This document shows positions 25,331 through 34,186 of a stretch of 64,000 nt of DNA, piece after piece. This stretch comes from Streptomyces sp. NBC_01571 (GTDB taxonomy: Bacteria; Actinomycetota; Actinomycetes; Streptomycetales; Streptomycetaceae): NCBI RefSeq assembly GCF_026339875.1, contig NZ_JAPEPZ010000001.1:3720001-3784000 (forward strand), read 5' to 3'. The position numbers were made by a program, and so were the translations under genes. Below the pieces are notes generated by a model, which was not told where the DNA came from, did not search any database, and saw nothing but the letters and a program-made list of their open reading frames with translations. Position 1 is the first letter of the stretch. The number at the start of each line of letters is the position of its first letter.

Positions 25331-28081
25331 CTACCGGTGGTCGCTGCCCTTCGCCGTCGACGCCGCGCGGCCCGCCTCCAGGCGTGCCACCGGAATCCGG
25401 AACGGCGAGCAGGAGACGTAGTCGAGGCCGACCTCGTGGAAGAAGTGGACCGACTCGGGGTCGCCGCCGTGTTCGCCGCAGACGCCGAGCTTCAGGTCGG
25501 GTCGCGTCGCGCGGCCCGCCTTGACGGCGGAGCGGACGAGGGAGCCCACGCCGTCCCGGTCGATGGTCTCGAAGGGCGACACCCCGAAGATGCCCTTCTC
25601 CAGGTATGCCGTGAAGAAGCTCGCCTCCACGTCGTCCCGGGAGAAGCCCCAGACGGTCTGCGTGAGGTCGTTCGTGCCGAAGGAGAAGAACTCGGCGGCC
25701 TCGGCGATCTGCCCCGCCGTGAGAGCCGCCCGCGGGAGCTCGATCATCGTGCCGATGGCGAGCTTCAGCTCGGTGCCGGTCGTCTCCTGCACCTCCGCGA
25801 TGACCCGGTCGGCCTCCTCGCGGACGATCTCCAGCTCCTGGACCGTGCCGACCAGCGGGATCATGACCTCGGCGCGCGGGTCGCCCTTGGCGTTCCTGCG
25901 CTCGGCCGCCGCCTCCGCGATGGCCCGTACCTGCATCGTGAACAGGCCGGGGATGACCAGGCCGAGGCGCACACCGCGCAGACCCAGCATCGGGTTCTGC
26001 TCGTGCAGCCGGTGCACCGCCTGGAGCAGACGCAGGTCGTTCTCGTTGGCGTCGCCGCGCGACTCCGCGAGCGCCACCCGTACCGACAGTTCGGTCACGT
26101 CGGGCAGGAACTCGTGCAGCGGCGGGTCGAGGAGACGGATCGTCACCGGAAGGCCGTCCATCGCCTCGAAGAGTTCGATGAAGTCCCGCTTCTGGAGCGG
26201 GAGAAGCTCCTTCAGGGAGTCCTCGCGCTCCGCGTCCGTGTCGGCCAGGATCAGGCGTTCCACCAGCTCGCGCCGGTCACCGAGGAACATGTGCTCGGTA
26301 CGGCACAGGCCGATGCCCTGCGCTCCGAAGCGCCGGGCCCGCAGGGCGTCCTCGGCGTTGTCGGCGTTGGCCCGTACCCGCAGCCGGCGGACCCGGTCCG
26401 CGTACGCCATGATCCGGTGCACGGCGGCGACCAGTTCGTCGGCGTCGTCCGCGCCGGCGTGCATCCGGCCCTCGAAGTACTCGACGACCGGGGAGGGCAC
26501 GACCGGGACCTCGCCGAGGTAGACCTTGCCGGTGGAGCCGTCGATCGAGACGACGTCACCCTCCTCGATCACCACACCGCCGGGGGCCGTCATCCGGCGC
26601 CGCTTGGTGTCGACCTCCAGTTCCTCCGCGCCGCACACGCACGTCTTGCCCATGCCGCGCGCGACGACCGCCGCGTGCGAGGTCTTGCCGCCGCGGGAGG
26701 TGAGGATGCCCTCCGCCGCGATCATGCCGTCCAGGTCGTCGGGGTTGGTCTCGCGGCGGATCAGGATGACCTTCTCGCCGGAGCGCGACCACTTGATCGC
26801 CGTGTACGAGTCGAAGACGGCCTTGCCGACGGCCGCGCCCGGTGAGGCGGCGATGCCGCGGCCGATCTGCTCGACCTTCGCCTGGTCGTCGAAGCGCGGG
26901 AACATCAGCTGGGCGAGCTGGGCGCCGGTCACGCGCTGGAGCGCCTCGGCCTCGTCGATCAGGCCCTGGTCCACGAGCTGGGTGGCGATCCGGAAGGCCG
27001 CGCCCGCGGTGCGCTTGCCGACGCGGGTCTGGAGCATCCACAACTGGCCGCGCTCGATGGTGAACTCGATGTCGCAGAGGTCCTTGTAGTGGTTCTCCAG
27101 GGTCTCCATGATCTGCATCAGCTGGTCGTACGACTTCTTGTCGATCGACTCCAGATCGGCGAGCGCGACCGTGTTGCGGATGCCGGCGACGACGTCCTCG
27201 CCCTGGGCGTTCTGCAGGTAGTCGCCGTACACGCCCTGATGTCCGGAGGCCGGGTCGCGGGTGAAGGCGACTCCGGTGCCGGAGTCGGGGCCCAGGTTGC
27301 CGAAGACCATCGAACAGACGTTGACGGCCGTACCGAGGTCGTGCGGGATGCGCTCCTGGCGGCGGTAGAGCTTGGCGCGGTCGGTGTTCCAGGAGTCGAA
27401 GACCGCGTGGATGGCGAGGTCCATCTGCTCGCGCGGGTCCTGCGGGAAGTCCCGGCCGGCCTCGGTCTTGACGATTCTCTTGAACTTCGTGACCAGCTTC
27501 TTGAGGTCCGCGGCCTCCAGCTCCGTGTCGACGGTGACCTTCTTGGCCACCTTCGCGGCCTCCAGCGCGTCCTCGAAGAGCTCCCCGTCGACACCGAGGA
27601 CGGTCTTGCCGAACATCTGGATGAGGCGACGGTAGGAGTCCCAGGCGAAGCGGTCGTCGCCGGCCTGCTGGGCGAGCCCCTGGACCGACTTGTCGGAGAG
27701 CCCGATGTTCAGGACCGTGTCCATCATGCCGGGCATCGAGAACTTCGCACCGGAACGGACCGACACGAGCAGGGGGTCGTCGGCCTGGCCGAGCTTCTTG
27801 CCCATGCTCGCCTCGAGCGCCTTGAGGTGCGTGCTGACCTCGTCACGCAGTGCCGCGGGCTCCTCACCGCTGTCGAGGTACGTCTTGCACGCCTCGGTGG
27901 TGATCGTGAAGCCCGGAGGGACGGGAAGGCCCAGGTTGGTCATCTCGGCGAGGTTCGCGCCCTTGCCGCCCAGGAGGTCCTTGAGGTCCTTGTTGCCCTC
28001 GGTGAAGTCGTAGACGAACTTCACGTCCCCGACGCCGCTGTCGCCGCTCTCGGCTACGTGGGGATCTTTGTTTTCCGACAC
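25331..28081 (-). CDS. ppdK: Pyruvate, phosphate dikinase
   Basis: PPDK interconverts pyruvate, ATP and phosphate with PEP, AMP and pyrophosphate. The 916-residue protein begins with the nucleotide-binding domain (GGKGANLAEMTNLGLPVPPGF). The swivelling phosphohistidine domain carries TSRGGKTSHAAVVARGMG with the catalytic His near residue 469. The C-terminal PEP/pyruvate TIM barrel contains CGEHGGDPESV and SCSPFRIPVARL. The GTG at 28081 is preferred because GAGGAG lies about nine bases upstream; an in-frame start at 28213 lacks this and adds atypical residues. Two palindromic sites lie further upstream. Confidence 0.96.
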   Translation of the reverse strand: MSENKDPHVAESGDSGVGDVKFVYDFTEGNKDLKDLLGGKGANLAEMTNLGLPVPPGFTITTEACKTYLDSGEEPAALRDEVSTHLKALEASMGKKLGQADDPLLVSVRSGAKFSMPGMMDTVLNIGLSDKSVQGLAQQAGDDRFAWDSYRRLIQMFGKTVLGVDGELFEDALEAAKVAKKVTVDTELEAADLKKLVTKFKRIVKTEAGRDFPQDPREQMDLAIHAVFDSWNTDRAKLYRRQERIPHDLGTAVNVCSMVFGNLGPDSGTGVAFTRDPASGHQGVYGDYLQNAQGEDVVAGIRNTVALADLESIDKKSYDQLMQIMETLENHYKDLCDIEFTIERGQLWMLQTRVGKRTAGAAFRIATQLVDQGLIDEAEALQRVTGAQLAQLMFPRFDDQAKVEQIGRGIAASPGAAVGKAVFDSYTAIKWSRSGEKVILIRRETNPDDLDGMIAAEGILTSRGGKTSHAAVVARGMGKTCVCGAEELEVDTKRRRMTAPGGVVIEEGDVVSIDGSTGKVYLGEVPVVPSPVVEYFEGRMHAGADDADELVAAVHRIMAYADRVRRLRVRANADNAEDALRARRFGAQGIGLCRTEHMFLGDRRELVERLILADTDAEREDSLKELLPLQKRDFIELFEAMDGLPVTIRLLDPPLHEFLPDVTELSVRVALAESRGDANENDLRLLQAVHRLHEQNPMLGLRGVRLGLVIPGLFTMQVRAIAEAAAERRNAKGDPRAEVMIPLVGTVQELEIVREEADRVIAEVQETTGTELKLAIGTMIELPRAALTAGQIAEAAEFFSFGTNDLTQTVWGFSRDDVEASFFTAYLEKGIFGVSPFETIDRDGVGSLVRSAVKAGRATRPDLKLGVCGEHGGDPESVHFFHEVGLDYVSCSPFRIPVARLEAGRAASTAKGSDHR

Positions 28082-28283
28082 GAGTCTCGACTCCTCGACG
28101 TCGCGGTGGCTGCCCTGACGGCGAGGAACATACCCAGATCGAAGGCACCTGGGTACGTCCACTTGCACGTCATGCGCCTGTAACCACCCGTCCGCCACGC
28201 GATCGAAAGTCAAGGCTTGGCAAGCGCTCGGAGGGGGATGTTTTCACTTCTTGAACGAGCGGACCTCCACACCCCAACAAAAC

Positions 28284-28398
28284 CGCTCAGATGAGCACCC
28301 TCCGACACGTCTGAGTTTAATCGATGAACGATCAAGGGGTGGCACTGAGTGCCACCCCTTAGGGAAGTGCAGTCGTCGAAGATCCGCTCATCTGAGCG
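28284..28398. repeat. Pair of GCTCA-N2-TGAGC sites in inverted orientation
   Basis: CGCTCAGATGAGC (28284-28296) and its exact 13-base reverse complement GCTCATCTGAGCG (28386-28398) lie about 102 bases apart. Each is itself a 5-2-5 palindrome. They flank the 28334-28360 hairpin and lie some 200-300 bases upstream of the ppdK start. They look like paired operator sites, or the stem of a larger RNA fold. Confidence 0.5.
28334..28360 (-). terminator. Perfect hairpin after the ROK regulator gene
   Basis: AAGGGGTGGCAC pairs without mismatch to GTGCCACCCCTT around the loop TGA, 153 bases past the ROK stop and upstream of ppdK. Confidence 0.65.
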
Positions 28399-28512
28399 TC
28401 ACCCCGATCAGGGGTGGCGAGAATCACGCCGGGACGGCGGCCGGGATTTCATCATGCGGACCGCGACGCGGACGCGACACACGGCTGTCACACGGTGCCG
28501 GGCGCCGGGGTC

Positions 28513-29748
28513 TCACACGCCCAGCGCCGCCAGCCGTTCCTCGACCCGCTCCGGCGCGTACAGGTACTCCACGACCAGCGCGCCGGCACCGACCAGTCCG
28601 GCCCGCTCGCCGAGCCTCGACGTCACCACGTCCAGATGAGCGGTGGAGCGGGGCAGCGCCCGCTGGTACAACAGCTCGCGCACGCCCGTGAGGAACGGGG
28701 TTCCCGCCAGGTCTCCGGCGATCATCAGCACACCCGGGTTGAGCAGGGTGACGACGGTCGCGAGGACGTCCCCGACCTGGCGCCCGGCCTCCCGCGCGAG
28801 CGCCGTCGCCTCCGGGTGCCCGGCCGTCAGCAGGTCGCGCACGTCCGAGCCGGACGCGGCCGGCACTCCGGACTCCGTGAGCCGCCGCGCCACGGCGCCT
28901 CCGCTCGCGACGGCGGCCAGACAGCCGTACGACCCGCACCGGCACAGCGCGTCGGCGCCGACCCGGATGTGCCCTATGTCGCCGGCGCCCCCGTCGACAC
29001 CCCGGTAGATGGAGCCGCCGACGACCATGCCCGCGCCGATACCGGTGGAGACCTTGACCAGGGCGAACGCCGAGCAGTCCGGGTACCCGGCGCGCTGTTC
29101 GCCGTACGCCATCAGGTTGGCGTCGTTGTCGACGAGGACGGGGACCCCGGCACCGCCACTGCCCGTGTGCTCCGCGAAGGCGCGCCCCAGGCGCCCCCGG
29201 ATGTCGTAACCGTCCCAGCCCGGCATGATCGGCGGCTGCACGACCCGGCCGGTCTCGCTGTCGACCGGGCCCGGCACCGCCAGCCCGATCCCGCACACCG
29301 AACCGACCGGCCGCCCGGCCTTCTCCAGCAGTTCGGCGAACCAGCCGCCCAGTTCACCGAGGACGGCGTCCGGGCCGTCCTCGATCCGCAGCGGGCCGTG
29401 GTGCTCGGCCTGGATCTCGCCGGTCAGCGAGACCACGGCGGCCCGGCCGTGCCGGGTGTCGAGGTCGGCGGCGAGGACGACGGCGTGCGCGTCGTCGAAC
29501 TCCAGGGTGATGGAAGGGCGGCCGCCCAGCGGTGAGTCCACCGGGCCGCCCGCGCCCTCACGCAGCCAGCCCGCACGGAAGAGCCGGTCGAGGCGCTGGC
29601 CGACCGTGGCCCGCGACAGACCGGTGGCCTGCTGGAGCGCGCCGCGCGTCGTGGCACGGCCGCTGCGCACCAGTTCGAGCAGATCTCCGGAGCTTGCCTG
29701 GTTCCCGGCCCTCATGCCCTTCGCCGCCCTTCCCGTCATGCCGGTCAT
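28513..29748 (-). CDS. ROK family transcriptional regulator
   Basis: The 411-residue protein has a winged helix at about residues 20-75 (TTRGALQQATGLSRATVGQRLDRL) and a ROK sugar-kinase-like domain behind it. The ROK zinc motif is present as CRCGSYGCL near residue 270, and GIGAGMVVGGSIYRG with DNDANLMAYGE resembles the glucokinase fold. Regulators of this kind (NagC, Mlc, XylR type) sense sugars or sugar phosphates. It is divergent from the two glycosidase genes and probably controls them. Confidence 0.9.
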   Translation of the reverse strand: MTGMTGRAAKGMRAGNQASSGDLLELVRSGRATTRGALQQATGLSRATVGQRLDRLFRAGWLREGAGGPVDSPLGGRPSITLEFDDAHAVVLAADLDTRHGRAAVVSLTGEIQAEHHGPLRIEDGPDAVLGELGGWFAELLEKAGRPVGSVCGIGLAVPGPVDSETGRVVQPPIMPGWDGYDIRGRLGRAFAEHTGSGGAGVPVLVDNDANLMAYGEQRAGYPDCSAFALVKVSTGIGAGMVVGGSIYRGVDGGAGDIGHIRVGADALCRCGSYGCLAAVASGGAVARRLTESGVPAASGSDVRDLLTAGHPEATALAREAGRQVGDVLATVVTLLNPGVLMIAGDLAGTPFLTGVRELLYQRALPRSTAHLDVVTSRLGERAGLVGAGALVVEYLYAPERVEERLAALGV

Positions 29749-29867
29749 GCCCCACCCCTTGCGTTCCCCAACTCTGCATTACATATTGAGTTTTGCGTGT
29801 TAAATAGGCGTAACTCTACGGTACCCAGTGCCGAACCGGTCGGCCGGACGTCTTCGGGGAGACCTGA
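29749..29867. promoter_or_regulatory. Divergent promoter/operator, ROK gene / glycosidase operon
   Basis: This AT-rich 119-base gap has three alternating half-sites: AACTC (29770-29774), GAGTT (29788-29792) and AACTC (29812-29816). The last two flank GCG/CGC steps, giving a loose inverted repeat. It is the obvious place for the ROK protein to bind. The exact promoters are not clear. Confidence 0.4.
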
Positions 29868-31652
29868 GTGGACCGCACAACCCAACTCACCATCCACCGC
29901 ACGGGAATCACCACTCCCGTGCGCACCTCGGGCTCCCCCGCTCCGCCCGGCTCGCGCGAGATCACCCACGCCGCCGCCGACGTATACGATCCCGTCAGGT
30001 CCGCCGGGTCGCTGCACCTCAGGGCCGCTCACGTGCTCGAAGGCAACTGGACGGGAACGTCCACCGTCCCCTCGCGCGGCTTGTACCCGCACCAGTGGTC
30101 CTGGGACTCGGCCTTCGTCGCGATCGGACTGCGCCATCTGTCGCCCCTGCGGGCGCAGACCGAACTGGAGACCCTGCTCGGCGCCCAGTGGGGTGACGGC
30201 CGGATTCCGCACATCGTGTTCAACCCCTCCGTCCCGCTCGACGCGTACTTCCCGAGCCCCGACTTCTGGCGCTCCTCGACCGCGGGGCGCGCCGCGGGCG
30301 CCCCGCGCACCGTACAGACGTCGGGCATCGTGCAGCCACCGGTGCACGCGTTAGCCGCCTGGCTGGTGCACCAGGCCGACCCCGGTCTGTCCCGGGCGCG
30401 GTCCTTCCTTCCCAGGGTGTATCCCCGCCTCGCGGCCTGGCACCGCTATCTGCTGCACCGCCGGGACCTGGGCGGCGGCGGGCTCGCCTCCGTCGTCCAC
30501 CCCTGGGAGCAGGGCATGGACAACAGCCCCTGCTGGGACGCCCCCCTCGGCCGGATCACCCCGGCCTCACCGCGCACCTTCCGGCGCGCCGACCTCGACC
30601 ACGGGTCCGCCGAGGACCGCCCGACGGATCTCGACTACGGGCGGTACGTGCGGCTCGCGACGGACTACCGCGACGGCGGATACGCCGACGGGGCCGGGGC
30701 CGGGCGATTCGCCGTCGAGGACCCCGCGTTCAACGCGCTGCTGATCGCCTCCGAGCACGCGCTCGCGGCCATCGCCCGCGAACTGGGCGCGGCGGGGACC
30801 GCACGGCACGCACGCGCGGAGCGCCTGACGGCGGCGCTGGTGGAACGGCTGTGGGACCCGGCCGAGGGGATGTTCTTCTGCCGGGACGTGTACGGCGGGG
30901 GCGAGAGCGGCGCTCACGGAGCGGAGCGGCGCTCTCCGAGTGGCGACCGCACCTCGGAGCCACGCTCGCGGAGCAGTGCTCGCGGAGCGGAGCAGCGCTC
31001 ACGGAACGGTGCTCGCGGTGCGGAGCAACCCGCACAGAGCGGTGCTCTTGGAGCGGAGCAGCGCTCACGGAACGGTGCTCACCGTAGGGAGCGGCGCTCT
31101 CCGAGTGGGGCGCTGATCCCCGAGCGCAGTGTCGCCGGGCTGCTCCCGCTCATTCTCCCGGCGCTGCCCCGCGACATCGCCACCACTCTCGTCCGCACCG
31201 CGGGCGGCCCGCACTTCGGGCTCGGCGGGGTCGCCCGGCTGGTGCCCAGCTACAACCTGACCGGGCACGCCTTCGACCCCCGCCGCTACTGGCGCGGTCC
31301 GGCCTGGTTCAACACCAACTGGCTGCTGGAGCGCGGGCTTCGGCTGCACGGGGAGCACGGGCGGGCGGAGGAGCTGCGCTCGGCGTTGCTGGAGACCGCG
31401 GACGCGTCCGGCTTCGCGGAGTACGTGGATCCGTACACCGGCGAGGCCTGCGGAGCGCTCGGCTTCAGCTGGACGGCCGCGCTGACGCTGGATCTGCTGC
31501 ACGAGCCCTCGGGGGCGGATCAGGTCGTGTCCCGTCCGGGGTGCGACGCGTTCGACACGGCACAGGGCGCGGCCTCGCACGGCACACCGCCGGACGGCAC
31601 GACGCCGCGCAGTTCATTCGAGACGGGCGCCAAGGGAGGGGACCGGGGATGA
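29868..31652 (+). CDS. GH63/MGH1-like glycoside hydrolase with internal repeat insert and TTA codon
   Basis: This 594-residue cytosolic (alpha/alpha)6-barrel glycosidase carries YPHQWSWDSAFVAIGLRH near residue 75, HPWEQGMDNSPCWD near 210 and YWRGPAWFNTNWLLERG near 475, motifs shared by GH63 and mannosylglycerate hydrolase-type enzymes. Substrate is unproven (glucosylglycerate, mannosylglycerate or trehalose-like). Residues about 345-417 are a low-complexity Arg/Ser/Gly/Glu block encoded by a DNA repeat (30923-31108). A TTA leucine codon sits at 30351-30353. GGGGAGA precedes the GTG start; the stop overlaps the next ATG. Confidence 0.85.
   Translation: MDRTTQLTIHRTGITTPVRTSGSPAPPGSREITHAAADVYDPVRSAGSLHLRAAHVLEGNWTGTSTVPSRGLYPHQWSWDSAFVAIGLRHLSPLRAQTELETLLGAQWGDGRIPHIVFNPSVPLDAYFPSPDFWRSSTAGRAAGAPRTVQTSGIVQPPVHALAAWLVHQADPGLSRARSFLPRVYPRLAAWHRYLLHRRDLGGGGLASVVHPWEQGMDNSPCWDAPLGRITPASPRTFRRADLDHGSAEDRPTDLDYGRYVRLATDYRDGGYADGAGAGRFAVEDPAFNALLIASEHALAAIARELGAAGTARHARAERLTAALVERLWDPAEGMFFCRDVYGGGESGAHGAERRSPSGDRTSEPRSRSSARGAEQRSRNGARGAEQPAQSGALGAEQRSRNGAHRRERRSPSGALIPERSVAGLLPLILPALPRDIATTLVRTAGGPHFGLGGVARLVPSYNLTGHAFDPRRYWRGPAWFNTNWLLERGLRLHGEHGRAEELRSALLETADASGFAEYVDPYTGEACGALGFSWTAALTLDLLHEPSGADQVVSRPGCDAFDTAQGAASHGTPPDGTTPRSSFETGAKGGDRG
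30351..30353 (+). other. TTA leucine codon (bldA-dependent)
   Basis: The codon is in frame (codon 162 of the glycosidase). TTA is read only by the bldA tRNA in Streptomyces and is normally limited to developmentally or stress-regulated genes. Confidence 0.85.
30923..31108 (+). repeat. In-frame minisatellite inside the glycosidase gene
   Basis: An exact 30-bp repeat occurs at 30985-31014 and 31051-31080, 66 bases (22 codons) apart. The block is bracketed by an exact 21-bp direct repeat at 30923-30943 and 31088-31108. Shorter variants of GAGCGG-AGCAGCGCTC recur between them. All spacings keep the frame open. Confidence 0.85.
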
Positions 31653-33586
31653 CGGACCGGCATCATCTGCTCGTGCACGGGGGGACGTTCGCCGCCGTGG
31701 GTGACGGCGGGGACATCAGCGGGGTGCGGGGCGGCAGCTCCCCGGACGGGTTGTTCGTACGGGACGCCCGGCACCTCAGCCGCTGGCAGCTGACCGTCGA
31801 CGGCGCGGTGCCCGAGGCGCTGACGCCGGTCTCGGACGGCGACACGGCGCGCTGTGTGCTCGTCCCGCGCGGTGGCCGCAACGAACCGCCCGCGTACACG
31901 CTCTTCCGTGAACAGGCGGTCACCGACGGCGCGTTCGTGGAGGCGCTGCGGGTCACCAGCAATCGTCCGACGCCCACGACCGTGCGGATCGCGCTCACCG
32001 TGGACGCCGACTTCACGGACCAGTTCGAGCTGCGCTCCGACCACCGCACGTACGCCAAGACCGGCGCCGTACGAGGGCGCCGGATCCTGGACGACGGGGT
32101 GGAGTTCAGCTACCGGCGCGGGGAGTGGCGGTCCTGTACGACGGTCGCCTCCGAGCCGCCGCCGGACGGGATCGAGGAGACGGGCACGGGCGCCCGGCGC
32201 CTCGTCTGGACCCTGGACCTCCCGCCGCACACCTCGGCGGAGCTGTCGCTGCGCGTCGCGGCGCGTCCGCACGGCGCGCTGAAGGAGCCGGAGGTGCCTG
32301 CCTCCCCCGCCGCGGCGAACGAGCGGCTGCTCGCGCTGGAGGACGAGTTCGCGGAGGGTGTGCCCTTCCCGACCGGCTGGCCGGAGCTGGCGGCGGCCTG
32401 CGCGCGCGGGCTGTCGGACCTCGCGGTGCTCCAGGTCCCGGCGACCGGCCCGGACGGCGAGGAGCTGCGGGTGCCGGCCGCGGGTGTCCCCTGGTTCCTC
32501 ACGCTGCTGGGCCGTGACGCCCTGCTGACCTCGCTGTTCGCGCTTCCCTACCGGCCGCGGCTCGCCGCCGCCACGCTGCCCGCGCTCGCCGCGACCCAGG
32601 CGGTCGAGGTGGGGGCGGCCGCGGTGGCCCAGCCCGGCAAGATCGTGCACGAGGTGCGGCACGGCGAGCTGGCGCACTTCGGGCAGGTGCCGTACGGGCG
32701 GTACTACGGGTCGGTGGACGCCACGCCGCTGTTCCTGGTGCTGCTCGGCGCGTACACCGAGCAGACCGGTGACGTGGCCCTGGCCCGGCGGCTGGAGTCG
32801 CACGCGCGCGCGGCGATCGGCTGGATGCTGGACCACGGCGGCCTGACCTCGTGCGGCTATCTCGTCTACCGCGCGGACGGCGGCGGTCTCGCCAACCAGA
32901 ACTGGAAGGACTCCCCGGGCGCGATCTGCTCGGCGGACGGCAGTCGTCCCAGCGGCCCGGTGATGGCGGCGGGCGCGCAGGGATACGCGTACGACGCACT
33001 GCGCCGCACCGCCCATCTGTCCCGTACGGTCTGGGGCGACGAGGTCTACGCGGCCCTTCTGGAGCAGGCCGCCGGTGATCTCCGCGACCGCTTCCAGCGG
33101 GACTTCTGGATGAGCGAACAGGCCTTCCCCGCGCTGGCGTTGGACGGTGACGGCCGCCAGGTCGACGCGCTCGCCTCGGACGCGGGCCATCTGCTGTGGT
33201 CCGGTCTCCTGGACAAGGAGTACGGCGAACTGGTCGGCCGGCGGCTGCTGGAGCCGGACTTCTTCTCGGGCTGGGGCGTACGCACCCTGGCCGCCGACCA
33301 GCCCGCGTACCACCCGCTGTCGTACCACCGCGGCTCGGTCTGGCCGCACGACAACGCGCTGATCACGCTGGGGCTGGCCCGCTACGGCCTGCACGACGAG
33401 GCCCGCACGGTCGCCCACGCCCTGGTCGACGCGGCCACGGCGGCCGGCCACCGGCTCCCCGAGGTCCTCGCGGGCTACGGCCGCGCCACGCACACGGAGC
33501 CGGTGCCCTACCCGCACGCGTGCGTACGGGAGTCGAGGTCGGCGGCGGCGCCGCTGGCGCTGCTGACGGCGGTGGGGGGAGCCTGA
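31649..33586 (+). CDS. Glycogen-debranching-type amylo-alpha-1,6-glucosidase family protein
   Basis: The 645-residue protein has an N-terminal glycogen-debranching domain (about residues 15-210, GLFVRDARHLSRWQLTVDG) and a C-terminal (alpha/alpha)6-barrel with PWFLTLLGRDALLTSLFAL near 280, GRYYGSVDATPLFLVLL near 350, LANQNWKDS near 415 and HRGSVWPHDNALI near 560. Catalytic acids are probably the Asp in GRDAL or SVDAT and an acid near the C-terminus. ATG overlaps the upstream stop, so it forms an operon with the GH63-like enzyme under the ROK regulator. Annotated relatives are called debranching enzymes, but substrates are poorly known. Confidence 0.87.
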   Translation: MTDRHHLLVHGGTFAAVGDGGDISGVRGGSSPDGLFVRDARHLSRWQLTVDGAVPEALTPVSDGDTARCVLVPRGGRNEPPAYTLFREQAVTDGAFVEALRVTSNRPTPTTVRIALTVDADFTDQFELRSDHRTYAKTGAVRGRRILDDGVEFSYRRGEWRSCTTVASEPPPDGIEETGTGARRLVWTLDLPPHTSAELSLRVAARPHGALKEPEVPASPAAANERLLALEDEFAEGVPFPTGWPELAAACARGLSDLAVLQVPATGPDGEELRVPAAGVPWFLTLLGRDALLTSLFALPYRPRLAAATLPALAATQAVEVGAAAVAQPGKIVHEVRHGELAHFGQVPYGRYYGSVDATPLFLVLLGAYTEQTGDVALARRLESHARAAIGWMLDHGGLTSCGYLVYRADGGGLANQNWKDSPGAICSADGSRPSGPVMAAGAQGYAYDALRRTAHLSRTVWGDEVYAALLEQAAGDLRDRFQRDFWMSEQAFPALALDGDGRQVDALASDAGHLLWSGLLDKEYGELVGRRLLEPDFFSGWGVRTLAADQPAYHPLSYHRGSVWPHDNALITLGLARYGLHDEARTVAHALVDAATAAGHRLPEVLAGYGRATHTEPVPYPHACVRESRSAAAPLALLTAVGGA

Positions 33587-33592
33587 CGGGAC

Positions 33593-34120
33593 TCAGGGGG
33601 TGCTCATGGCGTCCCGGGCCGTCCCGGTGAACCGCTCCAGCGTGTGGCGGAAGGCCGCGTGGGCCTCGTCGAAGCGTTCGCGGGCGCCCGGGTCGCCGCA
33701 GGTCACGCGCCACAGCGCGCGGTTGGCCTGCGCCGCCGCCTGCTGGAGGGCGTTGGCCGCCTCGGCGGCCCGGACCGGGCCCTCCAGGACGACGACCCGG
33801 ACACCGCGCATGAGCGGGTCGAAGGCGGCGCGCAGTTCGTCCCGCAGTTCCTGAACACGCGTCAGGCGGTCGTCCGGGTCGTCGAGTTGCGCGTAGGCGT
33901 CACCGACCCGCCAGTACAACTGGCCGGTGAGGTGCGCCTGTTCCATGAGGTCGAGGTAGGCGGCCCGCCGGGTCTCCCGGAGCCGGTCGCGGTGCTGGAC
34001 CCGGGCCGACGCCTCGGCCTGGACCCGGGCCGCGCGGGCGTTGCCCAGGGTGGTCACCCAGCCGGCGAGCACCGCCGTCGCGCCGGTGAAGACCGCGACC
34101 CATACCGTGCTGTCCGTCAC
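33593..34120 (-). CDS. Hypothetical membrane-anchored helical protein
   Basis: This 175-residue protein has one N-terminal transmembrane segment (about residues 5-24) followed by a long alpha-helical, alanine- and arginine-rich part that could form a coiled coil. I recognise no domain. It is convergent with the debranching-type gene (6 bases between stops). The GTG start at 34120 has no clear ribosome site. Confidence 0.7.
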   Translation of the reverse strand: MTDSTVWVAVFTGATAVLAGWVTTLGNARAARVQAEASARVQHRDRLRETRRAAYLDLMEQAHLTGQLYWRVGDAYAQLDDPDDRLTRVQELRDELRAAFDPLMRGVRVVVLEGPVRAAEAANALQQAAAQANRALWRVTCGDPGARERFDEAHAAFRHTLERFTGTARDAMSTP

Positions 34121-34186
34121 GCCGATCAGTGTCGGGGAGCGGTGTTCCCCTGTCGAGGGCGCCTGCCGCCGACAGGGCCGGCCCGG

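Larger units (their letters stand above)
28082..28512. promoter_or_regulatory. 431-base ppdK upstream region
   Basis: Read on the minus strand, the region holds the ROK-gene terminator hairpin (28334-28360), flanked by two short palindromic sites (28285-28296 and 28386-28397). An AT-richer part closer to ppdK includes TTGACT and a weak -10. No gene is apparent. Confidence 0.45.
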
